A stretch of 64,000 nt of DNA, from contig VCJN01001915.1 of the NCBI GenBank assembly GCA_006384855.1, positions 37,415 to 101,414 of the forward strand, written 5' to 3'. Made by a program: the position numbers and the translations under genes. Shown here in pieces: positions 44,898-57,800 of the stretch. The notes beneath the pieces are model-generated. The model worked only from the letters and a program-made list of their open reading frames with translations. It made no database searches and was not told where the DNA came from. Each line of letters begins with the position of its first letter. Within the stretch, counting starts at the first letter, position 1. Source of the DNA: Tetraselmis striata. Lineage: Eukaryota; Chlorophyta; Chlorodendrophyceae; Chlorodendrales; Chlorodendraceae.

Positions 44898-46759
44898 AGG
44901 GTTGGCGCAGGGTGGGGGGGGAGGGGGGGGGGGGGGGGGGGGGGGGGGAGGGGGGGTTTGATTGCGGTCAGTGGTTGGGGTGACATTGGGCCCAATGGAG
45001 AGGCTTGGAGGGATCGGGGAGGGGGAGGGTTTCAACGGCCTACGCGCGGACAAGGTAGAAGTCGGCCTTGCCGTGTGCTGAGCGTTGTTGGTGTCTACAG
45101 CTGTTGAGACATCACACCACTGGGGCCCAGCTGGGCGTTGCGCACTGGAGAGCTGAGCGGACAGGCACCGATGTTGGCATGGGCGCAGTCAATTTGGGAA
45201 TGGGCGGAGGTTGGAGATGCGGTACTGCGGGACGAGCACTTAACGGTGTGCGGTCGCGGGGCTTGCAGGAGGTCGACCCCAAGCCGGATGTGTCCGACAG
45301 CCTGGAGGCGCTGGACCAGGGCGCCGGCGCCAGCGGGGACAGCTTCCTGCAGGATCTGGCGGGCTCAATTCCGGGCATTGACGAGGCCATGAGCTTTGCA
45401 GAGGTGGGTGGGTGGGTGTGCTGCTTGTCGGCATGGGTCGGGGGGGGGGGGGGGGGGGGAGGGGGGGAGGGGGGGAGGGGGGGAGGGGGGGGGGGAGGGG
45501 GGGGGACTAATGGCGCACGGGGCTAGCGGGGAGGGGGCTAGCGGGGCAGCACAGGGCATCCCACCTTCCTGTCTTCAACCCCTTGAACAACCCCCCCCCC
45601 CCCCCCCCACCTCCCCCCCTCGATCTCGGCAGGTGATGAAGCTGGTGCAGAGCATGGACTACGACTGCATTGTCTTTGACACCGCTCCCACAGGCCACAC
45701 TCTCCGGCTGCTGCAGTTCCCGTCCACCATCGAGAAGGGCCTCGCCAAGCTTGCGAGCCTCAAGGTGAGCGCCGGCCGCATGCGAGCCCCCCCTGGGAAG
45801 GGAGCATGGCAAAGAGGAGTGCGTGCAGGGCCTGGGGGGAGGGGAGTGGGGGCCTCTGCCTCGCTGAATTCTCCCCACCTCCCCGCAGGCCACCTTTGGC
45901 GGCATGATCTCCCAGGTGGCGCGCATGTTTGGAAGCGATGGCGGCGAGGAGATGGCAATGATGGGTATGTGTTTGCCTCCCTCCTAACCATCTTTAGGCC
46001 CGCTTTCCCTGGGGCTCAGAGGAGTTCTATCCCGCTTAGCCCCCCCCCCCCCCTTCTCTTTCGCCTCATGCGCAGATAAGCTGGAACAGCTGCAGGCGGT
46101 GGTGGCGGAGGTTAGCGCGCAATTCAAAGACCCAGACCTCACCACATTTGTGGCCGTCTGCATCCCCGAGTTCCTGTCGCTGTACGAGACGGAGCGCCTG
46201 GTGCAGGAGCTGGCCAAGTTCGACATGGACTGCCACAACATCATCATCAACCAAGTGCGCCAGCAGCTACGCCCCACCCAAGGGGGCTACTCAGAACTGC
46301 GGCATAGACATTGTTATAAAAGATAACATCTGATTTTTACAACCATGTCTACAGATCCTGTATCCTGAGGAGGGGCACGGCTCCCGGCTACTGGAGGCGC
46401 GGGTGTCGATGCAGCGCAAGTACCTGGAGCAGTACGACGACCTCTATGAGGACTTCCACCTCACCAAGTGCGCGCCCTGCCTAACCCCCCCCCCCCCCCC
46501 CCCCCAACGGTTCTCCCAACCTCAACCCCCCCCCCCCCTCTCCTAAGCCCCACACCTCCCCTTTCCGCGCGGCAGGCTGCCGCTATTGGTCGAGGAGGTG
46601 CGCGGTACAGAGCAGCTGAAGGAGTTTAGCCGCCTGCTGGTGGATCCCTACGTGCCGCGGCGCACCTTGGCGGAGGCCAACCCGCAGGCGCGCATCCAGG
46701 AGCTGGAGGCGGAGGTGGCGCAGCTCAAGCAGCGCCTCGCAGCAGGCAGCGGGCAGTAA
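44529..46759 (+). CDS. GET3: Get3/ArsA-family ATPase (guided entry of tail-anchored proteins), 7 exons
   Basis: Homodimeric P-loop ATPase that receives tail-anchored membrane proteins and delivers them to the ER or, for plastid paralogues, thylakoids. Exons: 44529-44798, 45269-45403, 45633-45764, 45889-45964, 46076-46254, 46355-46467, 46576-46759; all join in phase, about 362 residues, the normal family size. Landmarks: deviant Walker [11 protein letters not shown], the A-type loop [12 protein letters not shown], switch [14 protein letters not shown], a Met-rich client-binding stretch ([11 protein letters not shown]...EMAMM), [17 protein letters not shown], and a closing coiled coil. The CxxC zinc/redox pair of yeast and animal Get3 is absent ([17 protein letters not shown] at that place). 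No obvious transit peptide; the ATG is followed directly by [10 protein letters not shown]. Identity is firm; which paralogue (cytosolic or organellar) is not. Confidence 0.93.
44842..44893. repeat. (TG)n then poly-G in GET3 intron 1
   Basis: About 52 bp of TG dinucleotides followed at 44,911-44,955 by a G-run interrupted only by single A residues. Intron 2 carries a similar G4-prone tract at 45,440-45,505. Confidence 0.92.
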
Positions 46760-47480
46760 GGGTGGAACTGGGGGTGCGTTTGCATTCGGGGGTGGGGGGG
46801 GGGGGGGGGGGGTGAAGGGGGGCACCCGGGGGCCGCCGGTTGGACATTGCATGTACAGAAACATGTTCGAGCTGTGTCCACGCGTCTGAGAGACAGGCCA
46901 AAGAAAGGTGGCAATGGGCGAGCGCAGCAACCTGTAGTCTGCGATTCCTTGCGAGGGGGAGAGGCAGGTTTCACCGCAACCGGGACCAATGAGGAGGCGG
47001 CAACAGATATCCCTCCATTCATACTATTGGCAGCCATTGTCTTCCAACTCCTGTACATCCCGGAAGTGTGGCGCAATGCGCGAGGCAGCGCGTTAGTGAC
47101 CATGGGCCTCCCATGGGTACATCAGCAGCCGGTGCCGTGCGCATGGGGACAGAGCCGTCTGTCGACATCACCGCAAGAGACTCTATTCCATAGAGACAGG
47201 GAGGAAAGTAAAAAGAGAAACCTCGTTAAATGCAGGGCGCTGCAAGCGCCGCGCGTATATGTATATGTTAGGGTGGCAAATATACTCAACTCGACCTCGT
47301 GTCTTGATCAAAATGGGCATTCAGTGTTCTGAATACAAAATCCTTCGCTGCTCAACTCCTCCGATCCAGCTGCTGGCTGAGCAACCAGTGAGCCCGCCCG
47401 GCCAGCCACCTAGGGGTGCCTCCTGCCATGCCTCCAGCGCCCTGCTTCTGGCGCCTGGTGTGGAGAATGTGCGACTCCGC
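46760..47480. other. Intergenic between GET3 and the coiled-coil gene (convergent)
   Basis: 3' flanks of two convergent genes. A poly-G tract lies at 46,794-46,813. Nothing else supported. Confidence 0.45.
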
Positions 47481-50010
47481 CCTGGCCTCTCATAGCGGTA
47501 GGCTCCGTGTTCGGGCCCGGACACGGGGGGCGCTGTCGCCTGCACCCACCTCAGCCGCGCTATGGCCGACGCTATTGCTCGCGTGGCCCATGACCGGCAC
47601 AGGCTCTCCCCGCCACAACGCGGCGCAGTACGGCAGCCCGTGGCGCAGCAGCGCCGCCTGCGCTGCCGCCGGCAGCGGAGCGCGTGCGTCCAGCGTGGCA
47701 TCATCCACTGCGCAGAGCGGGGCATCTTCCGGGAGTGCGCCACCGGACCACGCAGCCCCCTGCGGCTCGGCCCCCGGCGGCGCCCACTCCCCTACCAGCC
47801 GCGTGTACGGTGCCCACAAGCACGCGGTGCCTGCTAGGCTCGCCAGCTGCGAGGCGTCTAGCGGCGAGAAGCGCCGTGCCGCGGCATCCAGCGTGAGGTC
47901 AGCCAGGCGGCTGGGTTCGCACAGGATGTCCACCGCCTGGGGGCAAACCAAGGAAATGGGGCAGGGGACCAAAGGGGGGAGGGAGTGAATGAGGCCTCCT
48001 CCGACACTGCCCCGTGACGCAGCCCTGGCACCCCACCCCTGGGCAGTGTCCTCGCAGGGCGGCGCGTGCGGCCCCACCAGTGCGCTGCGTGGCAGCGGCA
48101 GGCGCGGCTCCCCCGCCGCCAGCGCGGCGAGGACAGCCCGCAGCGCGGGCCGCGCGCACGGGTGGCCCAGCAGTGGGCGCTCTGCCAGGCGCTGCGTGAG
48201 CCGGGTGTCTACCGCCGCCGCCAGGTGCTCCGAGAGGAGGGCGTCCAGCGGGAGGAGCCACTCGCGCTGTGGCGGCGGGCAGGCAGTGCAGCGGATGGGC
48301 AGATTATTCCATTTCGGAAATCGCCGTGCGGCACTGCCACCCATCTAGAGAAATAGAGGATTGCATCGATACGGTAGCCGCATAACCCCAGTGGATCCAA
48401 GGATCTCAAAACAAAAGAACAGCGGATTCAAAGGGTTACCCTACATTATATTTATTCGTATATGACGGTTGGGGAGGGAAGGGGACGTGGGCAGCTGGTA
48501 GACCTGCAGTGCTGCCCGCACGCGTTGGTGCTGGGCCAGGACTTCCGTGGCAGCGTCTTCCAGTGCTGCCACCCGCGCTGGCTTCCCATCTGCCATCCGA
48601 AATCCGTTCAGTAGAGCAGGGTTCCAGAGGGGGAGGGGGGGGGGTACTGCATTGGGCGAGGGCGAAGGGACGGGGGGCGCACCGGGACGTGGCTCCGCCT
48701 GCTCCAGGACCCTCTCCAGCGCAGGTAGCAACGCGGCAATGGCGTTGTCCCGGATGGTGCTGTACAGTGCCGCCAGAGGCCGCCGCAGACAAGCTACCGT
48801 TGCAACGAGCCCCTTGGCGCCGCTAGTGGTGGAGGCGTGGTGCTGCAGCAGGGCGACCAGCCACGCGGCGATGGACAGCTGTTGGTAAGGACAGCAGGGC
48901 GGGCCTTCCCTGGGCTGCGGGGCGAGCAGCATCGACTCCACCGCCGAGCAGTCTTTCTGCAGCTCTGAGCTGTGGCAAATGCAGCTGCGCAGCCGAGCAG
49001 GAGCAGCAAGCAGGGTGGCACTCAGCTTGAACAGTGAGTGAGGGGAAAACAAGAGGACAGAGTATGTTTGGGGGCAGGGGGGGGATGTCAAACTGAAGAG
49101 TTGACCAGTGCTGTATCATGTGAGTAGGTCGGTTAATTTAGCCAACGAAAAGCACTTGAATATATCACTGCAGTAAGAAAACAATTCGGTTGGTGCACCC
49201 ATGGAACTAGATTATGGCGAGGGGAAGGGGGGGGGGGGGGGGGGGGGTTACCGGCACAGTAGCACCGCCGCCACAGGCGCGCGCCCGAGGCGGCCGAGCT
49301 TAGGGGACAGAGTGCGGACAGCATCCAGCGTGGCTACGACCTCGCAGGCGCAGCCCCGTGCGTGCGGGCCCAGTGGTAGCGGCAGAAGGTGCAGGCTCTG
49401 CGAGCTGTGCTGTAGCCTGGCGAGGAGGGCAAGCCGGCGGACAGCGGGTTGCTGAGATGCCCTGCTGTCATCTGGGCGGCAGGGGTCACGCGAATGCGCA
49501 GGCGTGGTGGGAGGGGGGAGCGGGAGGGGGGGGGGGGGGGGGAGGACGTACCGCTGCGCAAGGCGCTGCAGCTGCTCATTGGTAGTGTGGATCTGGTGAC
49601 ACAGCTGCCGCTCGCTGCCCTCCAGCTTGGCTGACAACTGGGATGCCACCGCTTTATACTTGTTTGCCTGCATTGGCGGTCAGCGGGGGGTTCATCTGAT
49701 GCCTGGCATGAGTCAATACTGCTTTAAGTCGCGCATGTTCCCCAGTGCGGCACCACGGAGCGGATTGGCAAGCAAGGGGAGCTACCCCGGGGTCGGTGCA
49801 CCTGCGCTCTCGCCTCCTGCGATGCCGCCTCGGCCCGTTTCCGCGCGCTGCGCTCCCGCTCCAGCTCCTGGCGCAGGGTCTCCACCTGCACGTGTACGCT
49901 GGACGTATCCTTCGCGGCCAGCAGCTCGTCGAAGGCAAAGAAGGAGCTGCGGAGCACAGGCGCAGGGCAGGGCTCAGAAGCCAGGCCAGCCTGAAGAGAG
50001 CGCCACATGC
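47481..50010 (-). CDS. Unidentified coiled-coil protein, multi-exon
   Basis: Exon-like segments in 5' to 3' order: about 49,990-49,800 (FDELLAAKDTSSVHVQVETL, then a heptad-rich RQELERERSARKRAEAASQEA), about 49,675-49,555 (KYKAVASQLSAKLEGSERQL...TNEQLQRLAQR), about 49,475-49,250, about 49,027-48,500 (helical, with GLVATVACLRRPLAALYSTI and an Ala-rich tail) and 48,300-47,490 (Leu/Ala/Pro-rich). The first two are clear coiled coil. I recognise no family. The C-terminal segment is Pro/Ala-rich and could be partly untranslated. Poly-G tracts at 49,229-49,247 and 49,529-49,543 mark introns. The start codon is not fixed. Confidence 0.55.
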
Positions 50011-51569
50011 AGGGACTCCGTGGCGCCTCTCACGTGCCAATTACTGAAAATATGCACACTGTGGTTGTGCATCTACGGACGCTGCCCCCTGACCACCTGT
50101 CACGCCATGCCGTGGGACTCGCCCTGCCTCGGCACACGGCCAATGCGCGCACTCTTCCTTCCCCACTCATCACCACCAGGGACAGTGGTAATCCTTGTTG
50201 CTCACCCCCTTCTCAACGTAGCCGCTATACCTTGCCCGCCTCCTCCTACGTTCTTTACTGCGGCACACTGACGTGAGAACGACCGAACATGGCCTATCAC
50301 TCATCCCGTGCCTCCTCGCACTCAATTGAACAACGCTCGGACGAAACCCGAACGTACATAATATATTGGTTGGATGATACAGCATACATTTGGTTGTTTG
50401 GCACCGGCTTGTCGCTACCGCAGCAACCTGCTGGTGTAGTACGACCAGCGGCGGTGAGGGAAAGTGTGCCGGAAAGCAGTGTGAGGGAAAGACGGAATGC
50501 AAACACGCTGAGCGGTGGTCACAGTGAAGGCAAAATAGGCCGCACCTTTCCATCGTTGTACTGTATTGTCTCTTGAGCATCGGCTGCTGGACCGCAGACT
50601 CCCACGGCCCCCACCCCACGCAGGTCAGAGACGTTTTGAACGACGTGACACTCTGCGTCCAATCTACTACCCCGAACGCGCGACCGCTTGCTCTTCGCGC
50701 TATTGACAAAATGCGGTCCCGGCGCTGGCCTCTGCGCCCAGCGTGCGGCAGCGGGCCCGGAGAGGGGCTGGATATGTGAACGACGACGAGGGGGGCGGCC
50801 GGGCGGGGGGGGGGGGGGGGGGGGTACAGTACCGGCACGGGCAGGAGCAATACTGCGACGTACTGCTGTGAATACACGCGGTGTATAGCTGCAGTAGTCT
50901 ACAGTAGCGACTCCTACTGCTCGTAGCGCTGGTTTGTTTTTTCGCCCCCGAGACAGGACTGGCACCAGTGAAACCCTTGCAGCGTCTCTACGACGGCCGT
51001 TTAGGCAGCAATCCAGTTAAAGAAAGCCCTGGGTAGGCGACGCTCCGTTATAGTCATCAAGCAAATTGCCGAAGCATTTCGCAAGACTAATTAAAGTCCA
51101 GGGACGGAATTTCCAACACTGTTGGATCACCGTCTAAAACACTGCCATCAAAATACCCGGCACTGACCACGAAAGCTCCGCCCTACCCGTTTGGGCGTCG
51201 GCCCATTCGAGTAATGCGAGTTGGGGCAAGCCCCAACCCGCGGAGCAAAGCATTAGCGCTGGTAGTGGGCTAGCGCGTCGGCGGCGGCAGATGATCACTG
51301 TTTCGACGATTCGACGAGCTGCTTGATTCGACGCGCGACGAAACGCAAGATGCTACTGGTATCACCGGGAAAATTTTCCTCTTGCTGCCACTCCTTAACA
51401 CTCGTGCTAAGGATTACTGAACGGCGAGATCAGAAGAACGGATGACAGTGGCCGCCGATCAATAGCCTTTGCTGCTACCTCTACCACGTCCAGCGGCGCG
51501 CCTCAGGATCCTCGCGTATACTCAGCTTCATCGACTGACTGTGAGGCGACGTAGAGTACACCCGGAGAA
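50011..51569. other. Intergenic, upstream of the dehydrogenase gene
   Basis: The two flanking genes diverge here. Contains a poly-G tract (50,805-50,824) and a 24-bp motif at 50,937-50,960 that recurs at 55,521-55,544. Only overlapping ORFs with no motif. Confidence 0.45.
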
Positions 51570-51676
51570 ATGGCGGCAACGAAAGTGCTGGTGCTCAGCG
51601 AGATAGAAGGGCTGTTGCCGCTGCTGCAGGTACGCACCTGCACTCGCGCGTCCTGTGTGTGTGAGAGAGCCGGGAA

Positions 51677-51708
<32 letters not shown>

Positions 51709-54100
51709 GTACAAAGCTGGCGCCGCCAGCTGCCGCGTGAAAAGGCGTTGTGGCAGGTTTGGTGCCGGGCCTCGGACGAGGAAGATATCGCGGGTGTCCG
51801 TCGTTCAGGGGCGACGGCGCGGCCAGATGGAGCGACAAGCGCGCTGAAGGAGCGGGGGCGCCCGGAGGCAGCAGGCTGTAGGGACGGTTCTGTTTAGGCG
51901 ACAGCGGCGATGGGGCGCGTCACCGATCGACGGTGCCCCCGTGCGCTGTCCCGCGGGCTGCTGCCAGGCCAAGTGCGGCGACGAGGCCTCGTTCACCCTG
52001 CAGAGCTGGGCAGACGTCGATGCGGACTCGTCGGAGCTGGCAGCGGCGGAGGTGGTGATTGCAGACCCGCCCACATTCGCATCTCGACAGGCCACAGCCG
52101 CCAGCCTGAAGTGGCTGCAGTCCACATACGCGGTACTGTAACCCCCCCCCCCCCCCCCCCCCCCCAGCCCCCGAGCCATCCATTAGGCGAGCATGCATGC
52201 GCAGAAACCGTCCTCCCACTGACAAGGTATGCTGCTGCATTGCAGGGCTGCGACGCGCTTCTCCGCAACCGCACGCAGCCCCTCCCATACCAGGTGACCT
52301 CCACCCCGCCCCCCTCCCCCGTCAGTGGGGACCACCCTCCCATCCATCGTCGACCTTAGCGTGCGATTTCCGTGAGCTCCAACGCGCACGGCTTTTCTCA
52401 ATGGCAGGTGACTCGGCTTGCGGGGGTGTTTGGGCCCGCCATGGCGGAGTACGTAATGCTGCATGTGCTCGCGCTGGAGCGCAAGTACAGCGAAAACGCG
52501 GCGAAGCAGGCGCGCAAGGAGTGGGGCGTCCGGTGCGACCGCCCCCGGGCCCACACGTTGAGATCATCACCCGTCTCGCGACGCGCGTGCCTCACTGACT
52601 GGTGGCTATGCATGGTCAAGCGGCGGCGTGGCGCAAAAGTCGTACCGCATGCTGGACACGCTGACCCTCGGCGTCCTGGGCAGCGGGGACATCGGCATGG
52701 AGGTCGCCAAGGTGCGTCCTCCTCCATCCTCCAGGAGCCCCTCTCACTTGGCATGCATGACACTCTGCGTGATGCACGTCCACGGCCTGGCAACATGCCG
52801 GCCTACACACGCGCACATGTGTGTGTGTGTGTGTGTGTGTTGGTATGCTGAGTACGCGGGGGGGGGGGGGGGGGGGGGGGGTGAGGATGTCAATAACGGG
52901 CCCTGGCGGTGCCTCCTGATTGGGTCTTGCAGAGGGCAAACGCCTTCGGAATGCGAGTCATCGTCTGCAAGCGGGATGTGAGCACCGCCAAGCCGCCGCA
53001 CGTGAGCACCATGTTCGGCCCCGACCAGCTGCGTGAGTTCCTGCAGGTGCCCCCCCCCCCCCCCCCCCCCTTTCCCAACCCCCAACCCCTTCCCCCTCCT
53101 GGCCCTATCCCGGCACCTACCCCATGGGCGTAAGGACTGCTGGGTGCGGGGCCCAGACACGGGTCATCTGCGGCACTGAGTGTATCTTGGCTGGGAACCC
53201 GCCGGCTTTTGGCAGGAGCTGGACTACTGCGTGAACCTGCTTCCCAGCACGGCGGAGACACGCGCGCTCCTCAGCGGCGGGACGCTGGCGAGCTGCAGCT
53301 CAGCGGTGCTCATCAACGTGGCGAGTGCTCGCCGGCCTCCCCTCTCAGGCTATGACCCGGACCTAGCTGAATGATGCAGCGACTCAGTCAACTGTGACAA
53401 GTGTCTGATGTATTGGCCGGGCAAAGGCTTGATTGCATTCATTGTAGCGGCTCCTCTCGCTCGACAGAGGCAACACCCCATTGGAGTGCCGTTCTCGCTC
53501 TTGGCCATCAGGTGTCGCGACAGCGCCGGTGTTGCAGCAGCTGATCACCCGCGCTCTCGTGCCCCGTTGACCACAGGGACGCGGAGACGTCACGGACGAG
53601 GGCTCCGTTATCGCCGCCTTGGAGGTGAGCTCATGACACAGTAGCTGTGTAGTGATGGCAAGCCGGGAGGGGGAGAGAGTGGGGCTTGTTGGGGGGGGGG
53701 GGGGGGGGGGGGGGGGTGATGCCAACCAGGATACATGGAAGGGGGTGGAGCTGGGGGTGGGGGTGCGTCTGTGCTGGTGCCTCTTACCGCTAGCCAGCAT
53801 AGGCACGTGTCGCCGCTCTTGCGTGAGCGGTACTGGCTCGTTCTTCATGGCCACGTCCTCATGGTATGGATGCGGTCGTCCCAGAGCGGCGCACTCCGCC
53901 ACGCGGTGCTGGACGTCTTCCCGGTGGAGCCCCTACCGCCGAGCAGCGCCTTATGGCACCACCCCGCCGTGACAGTGACACCGCACAACTCCGCTGAGTC
54001 CTTCCCGGAAGACATCGCCAACGCGTTTGCAGCGAACCTGGCGCTCTGGCGCAGCGGCGCGGCGCTGCAGAACGTGTTCGACTCGCAGAGGGGCTACTGA
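51570..54100 (+). CDS. D-isomer-specific 2-hydroxyacid dehydrogenase, 9 exons
   Basis: NAD(P)-dependent reductase/dehydrogenase of 2-keto/2-hydroxy acids. Exons: 51570-51629, 51968-52132, 52246-52293, 52408-52532, 52621-52711, 52933-53046, 53216-53320, 53577-53624, 53885-54100; they join in phase to about 323 residues, typical of the family. Landmarks: catalytic-domain start, then the substrate-side VFGPAMAEYVMLHVLALER, the Rossmann GxGxxG in GVLGSGDIGMEVA, INVGRGDVTDEGSVIAALE with the catalytic Arg, the Glu region DVFPVEPLP and the catalytic His in VTPHNSAES. The intron after INV begins with GC instead of GT. Resembles glyoxylate/hydroxypyruvate-reductase-like members, but the substrate is not determinable. 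No transit peptide visible. Confidence 0.92.
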
Positions 54101-54600
54101 CCGTCCGGTTTATCGAGGGCACGCACACACAGGGCCAGCTGCCAGCCAGACAGAGGATGCGGCGAGTCTTTGACAAGCAGTGCAAAGGGACGGGGCAATC
54201 AGGAGCTGGCAGCCGTGCAGCCAGTGCGTCACCAGTGGCTGAGCGCTAACCGCAGGCTGAGAGGACACTCTTATGTGGGCAGCCCAGTAGTAGCTGCGCC
54301 AGACATGCCTCAGCGGGCCTAGCCGGCCCGATGCCCGTTGATTAAGTCGGCCCCTAAGACAGCTACCCTGCGCCAGAGGCTGACCAGGAATAAGTCGCAA
54401 CAAGTTTCCCGTGTAAGAGCAGTAACTTGTCGGCAACTCGCAAATCCACGCGCTATTTTGCACCCCCGTGCTGGACACCGAAGGCTTGACCAACAAACAC
54501 GCAGACGTTGTCTATTACAACTGCCAGACCAGTGCCAGCCAGGGGGGGCGGAGGTAACCCCACTGCCCCCAGTCACCTCATGAACGACTGCAACAACACC

Positions 54601-54656
<56 letters not shown>

Positions 54657-54830
54657 CTCCTTCTCTCTCTCTCTCCCTCTTTCAGTCGTAGTGCTTGATG
54701 GCAAGGGCTCGGGGAGCACAGTGCAGAGGTCTCTTGCCGGGGAACCAGGCCGTTGGTGATCCCGGCGTGCGGCACTCGAGGCGACACTCACTCAGAGTGG
54801 GCCGCCAATGCAGCCCAGTGCCGCCGCCGC
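54101..54830. other. Intergenic with (CT)n microsatellite
   Basis: The 3' flanks of two convergent genes. A CT dinucleotide run lies at 54,603-54,671. No gene. Confidence 0.5.
54603..54671. repeat. (CT)n microsatellite
   Basis: About 69 bp of TCTCTC with two interruptions. Confidence 0.95.
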
Positions 54831-57800
54831 CTACTGCTGCTGCGACGGGGGCACGACGATAGCGGCGGTGAGGGGGTTGCCCTGCGCGTCGTACACAACC
54901 TGGCTGGCTTGCACCAGGTGCAGGCCCAGGTGGTGCAGCCCGGGCAGGCCAGCATCAGCCGGCACTGACCCGACCGTGTAACCTGGCATCAGCGGAGTCG
55001 CACCAGCCACGGGCTGCTTGCCCGGCTGGATGCAGGAAGCACATGCAAAGTCAGCATGGAGCCATGGAGCCGGAGGTGTACAGCAAGCCAAATCTCCGTA
55101 GTGTGGGCAGGCGCAGCGGGGCTTACCGTGTCGAGATCGGAGGTCTCCGCCTGAGGTGCCTGCATGTCCAAGGGGCGAAATGCAAAGGATTTAGAGGGTA
55201 CGGGGCACAGATTGCGGACGCTTCCCAAAGCATGCTGAGATGTGGGAGGATTTACGGTGGAAGACGTGGTGGGAGTCAAAGGGGAGGTGAAGGTGGTGGA
55301 AGGAGATGAAAAAGGGCTGGGGGGGGGGGGGGGGGAGCCTGGACGTTGTGGCAGCAGAGTTGGAGGTGATGGCGGTGCGGGAGGAGGAGGAAGAGGAGGA
55401 AGCGGAGGGGGTGAAGGTAGTGGCAATGGCAGTTATGGTGGAGAGAGTTCCGAAGAAGGTGGAAGTGGGGCAATTTGGTGCAGGTGGGTGGTGGTGATGT
55501 ATGCTATGGTTCAATGGGATTTTTTTCGCCCCCGGGACAGGACTTGTTTGAGTGGGAGTTGATGGGAGGGGCGGTGGGAGAGGGTGGGGTGGTCATGTTA
55601 GACGGGAGAAGAGATAGGTGAAGGAGGAGGTGGTGGTTGTGGAGACGGTAAAGGGGGTGGAGGAGGACACGTTGATTGTGCGGATGAAGGAGGCGGTAGA
55701 GGGAGCGGTGAGTATAGCGATACGGGTGGCGGTATGGGTAGGGGCGGATAGGCAGGTTAGTGCGGCGGTTAAGGGCAGGGCGCACCAAGTCGAGATCCTC
55801 GTTGTTGTAAGGCCGGCCGGTGGACACCGCACTCGCGACAGACCTCACCGCGTCCATCGCTGCCGCGGCGCGCGCCTGCGCCGCCTCCGCCTCCTGGGCA
55901 AGCTTGCACGCCCGGAGGTCTGCCTCGTAGCGCTCTTTGTCTTTGGCGGCCATCCTCAGGTAGACGTTTTTCTCACTTTTAGCCGCCTGATGCCACATGC
56001 TGCCGACCTTCTTTGTGATCTCCGCCTGAGAAAGCCCAGGAAATTCCGCCCTAGCCTGAAAAAGACACGTGGGTCCTTCAGCTTTGCCCCTGCGCTGCGA
56101 CCCCCTACGGCGGCCCTGAACCCACAAAGAAAGAGGCCGCTGCGCATGGAGCATGTGTGGTGGAGACAGATGCGGGCTCCCGAGCCGGCGCTACACAGCG
56201 TACCCGCGCCCTAGCATCCACCGAGTAGTAGTTGAAAGCCGTCTTATTGGGCTTTGGCGTGAAAGGATCCGCGTTCTTCTCCTGCTGCAGACAAGGCACC
56301 CGATCGATATCAACATCAGATCCGAGCCAGGCTGCGCATAGCACGCATGCAAGTAAGGCGATGCTCGTAGATAGCGTGAAGAGGCCTGGCGGCACAAGGA
56401 TGGCTGTGCCTCCCAGATGACGGTGTCGACCTCTCAGACTTACCGCCCGCTGCCACTGTGTCAAGCAGAGCGGCCCCACCTTCTTGCGTCTCTTCTGGTT
56501 GGGTTCCCAGTCCTCCTCGAAACCATTCGTTTGATTGTCCGTTGACGAGGTCGCGACACTATGTGGCGGAGGACAGTACAGTACACCTGGCAAGCGGGCG
56601 AGCATCGCGCACCGCTTTCAGCCTCGTCCTCAGCCTCATCCAAATGAGACAGTCAGTGGAAGCGTAATTACGATTGGCGCCACGGGTGCCAGCACAGTGA
56701 CTGCGACCGGTGTGCTCTGCCTGCCCGACACTGAGCGCAGCCAGCACGCCGCACCTTTGAATTCATCGCGACCAAACTTGACTGTGCAGAAGTATCCGCA
56801 GTCAAAGCGCGCGTCGATTGTGCATGACCCCTTCGTCCCCACCATTGCCGCGTGTATACCTGCAAGGAGGAACGGCCACCCGCACGGGCAACACATTGTG
56901 ACGTGGCTGGTTGCAAGAAAGTAAATCACCATGCCGCGTTGAGAGGTTTACGTGCAGCCTGTGCCAACCCGGATGGGAACAAATATGATGAATCGCGTAG
57001 GCAAGCAGGACCGCGGATGGAGCAGGCTGTTAGCCGGTGCAAATGGGACAGGCTAGCTTGCAGCGACACCCCCAAAGGGGTACACCTATGTCTGAGCCTC
57101 CGGATGGGAAGGCAGTGAAACATGTGGGGTCGGCTCGATCAACGGCCGGAAACTCGCTGAGCACCACGTCCTTTTTCCGTCGAACCCGCACCTGCAGCAG
57201 CAGCCGGTTTACCGCGTCAGCAATTACCGACGGCAAAGATAGGGCGAAGGCGAGAGCGGCAGACACACGCGCACTTTGTTGGGATGTTTTGGCTCCAGTT
57301 TGACCTCCGCGGGGGGAGGCACGGCGGGGGAGCCATGCTTGCTGTGGAAGTACACCTGCTCGAGATGCCAAAGAAACTGGGAGTACGTGCGGCGCAACAC
57401 CGTGGAGGCGCTGGTGACGGTGCTTGGGTACTCGAGCTGGACGGCGATCACCTTCCACATCTGTGGGGCAAAGGCGGGCAGGGGGGGGGGGGGGGGGGGG
57501 GGGGGGGGAGGGGGGGGGGGGCCTCAGCTGCTGGACGCCCTGCAACAGCCAGGTCCGGAGCACACCACTATCGGACAACATGAATGTCGGAGAATCGCTG
57601 GTAGGGGAGGAGGGGGAGAGGAAAGAGGGGAGGGAGGGCGGGTCACGCCCATGGTTGCGTGGGTGTGAGATGAGAAGGCTGTCTTGTGAGTCGAATCAAA
57701 TTCAATTGAATACAGCTGTCCTATGCCTTGAGAAAATTCAGATATAATTCAGGCCCGAATCCCGCAATTCAACAGGATTTCCATTTGAACTCAGCCCTGA

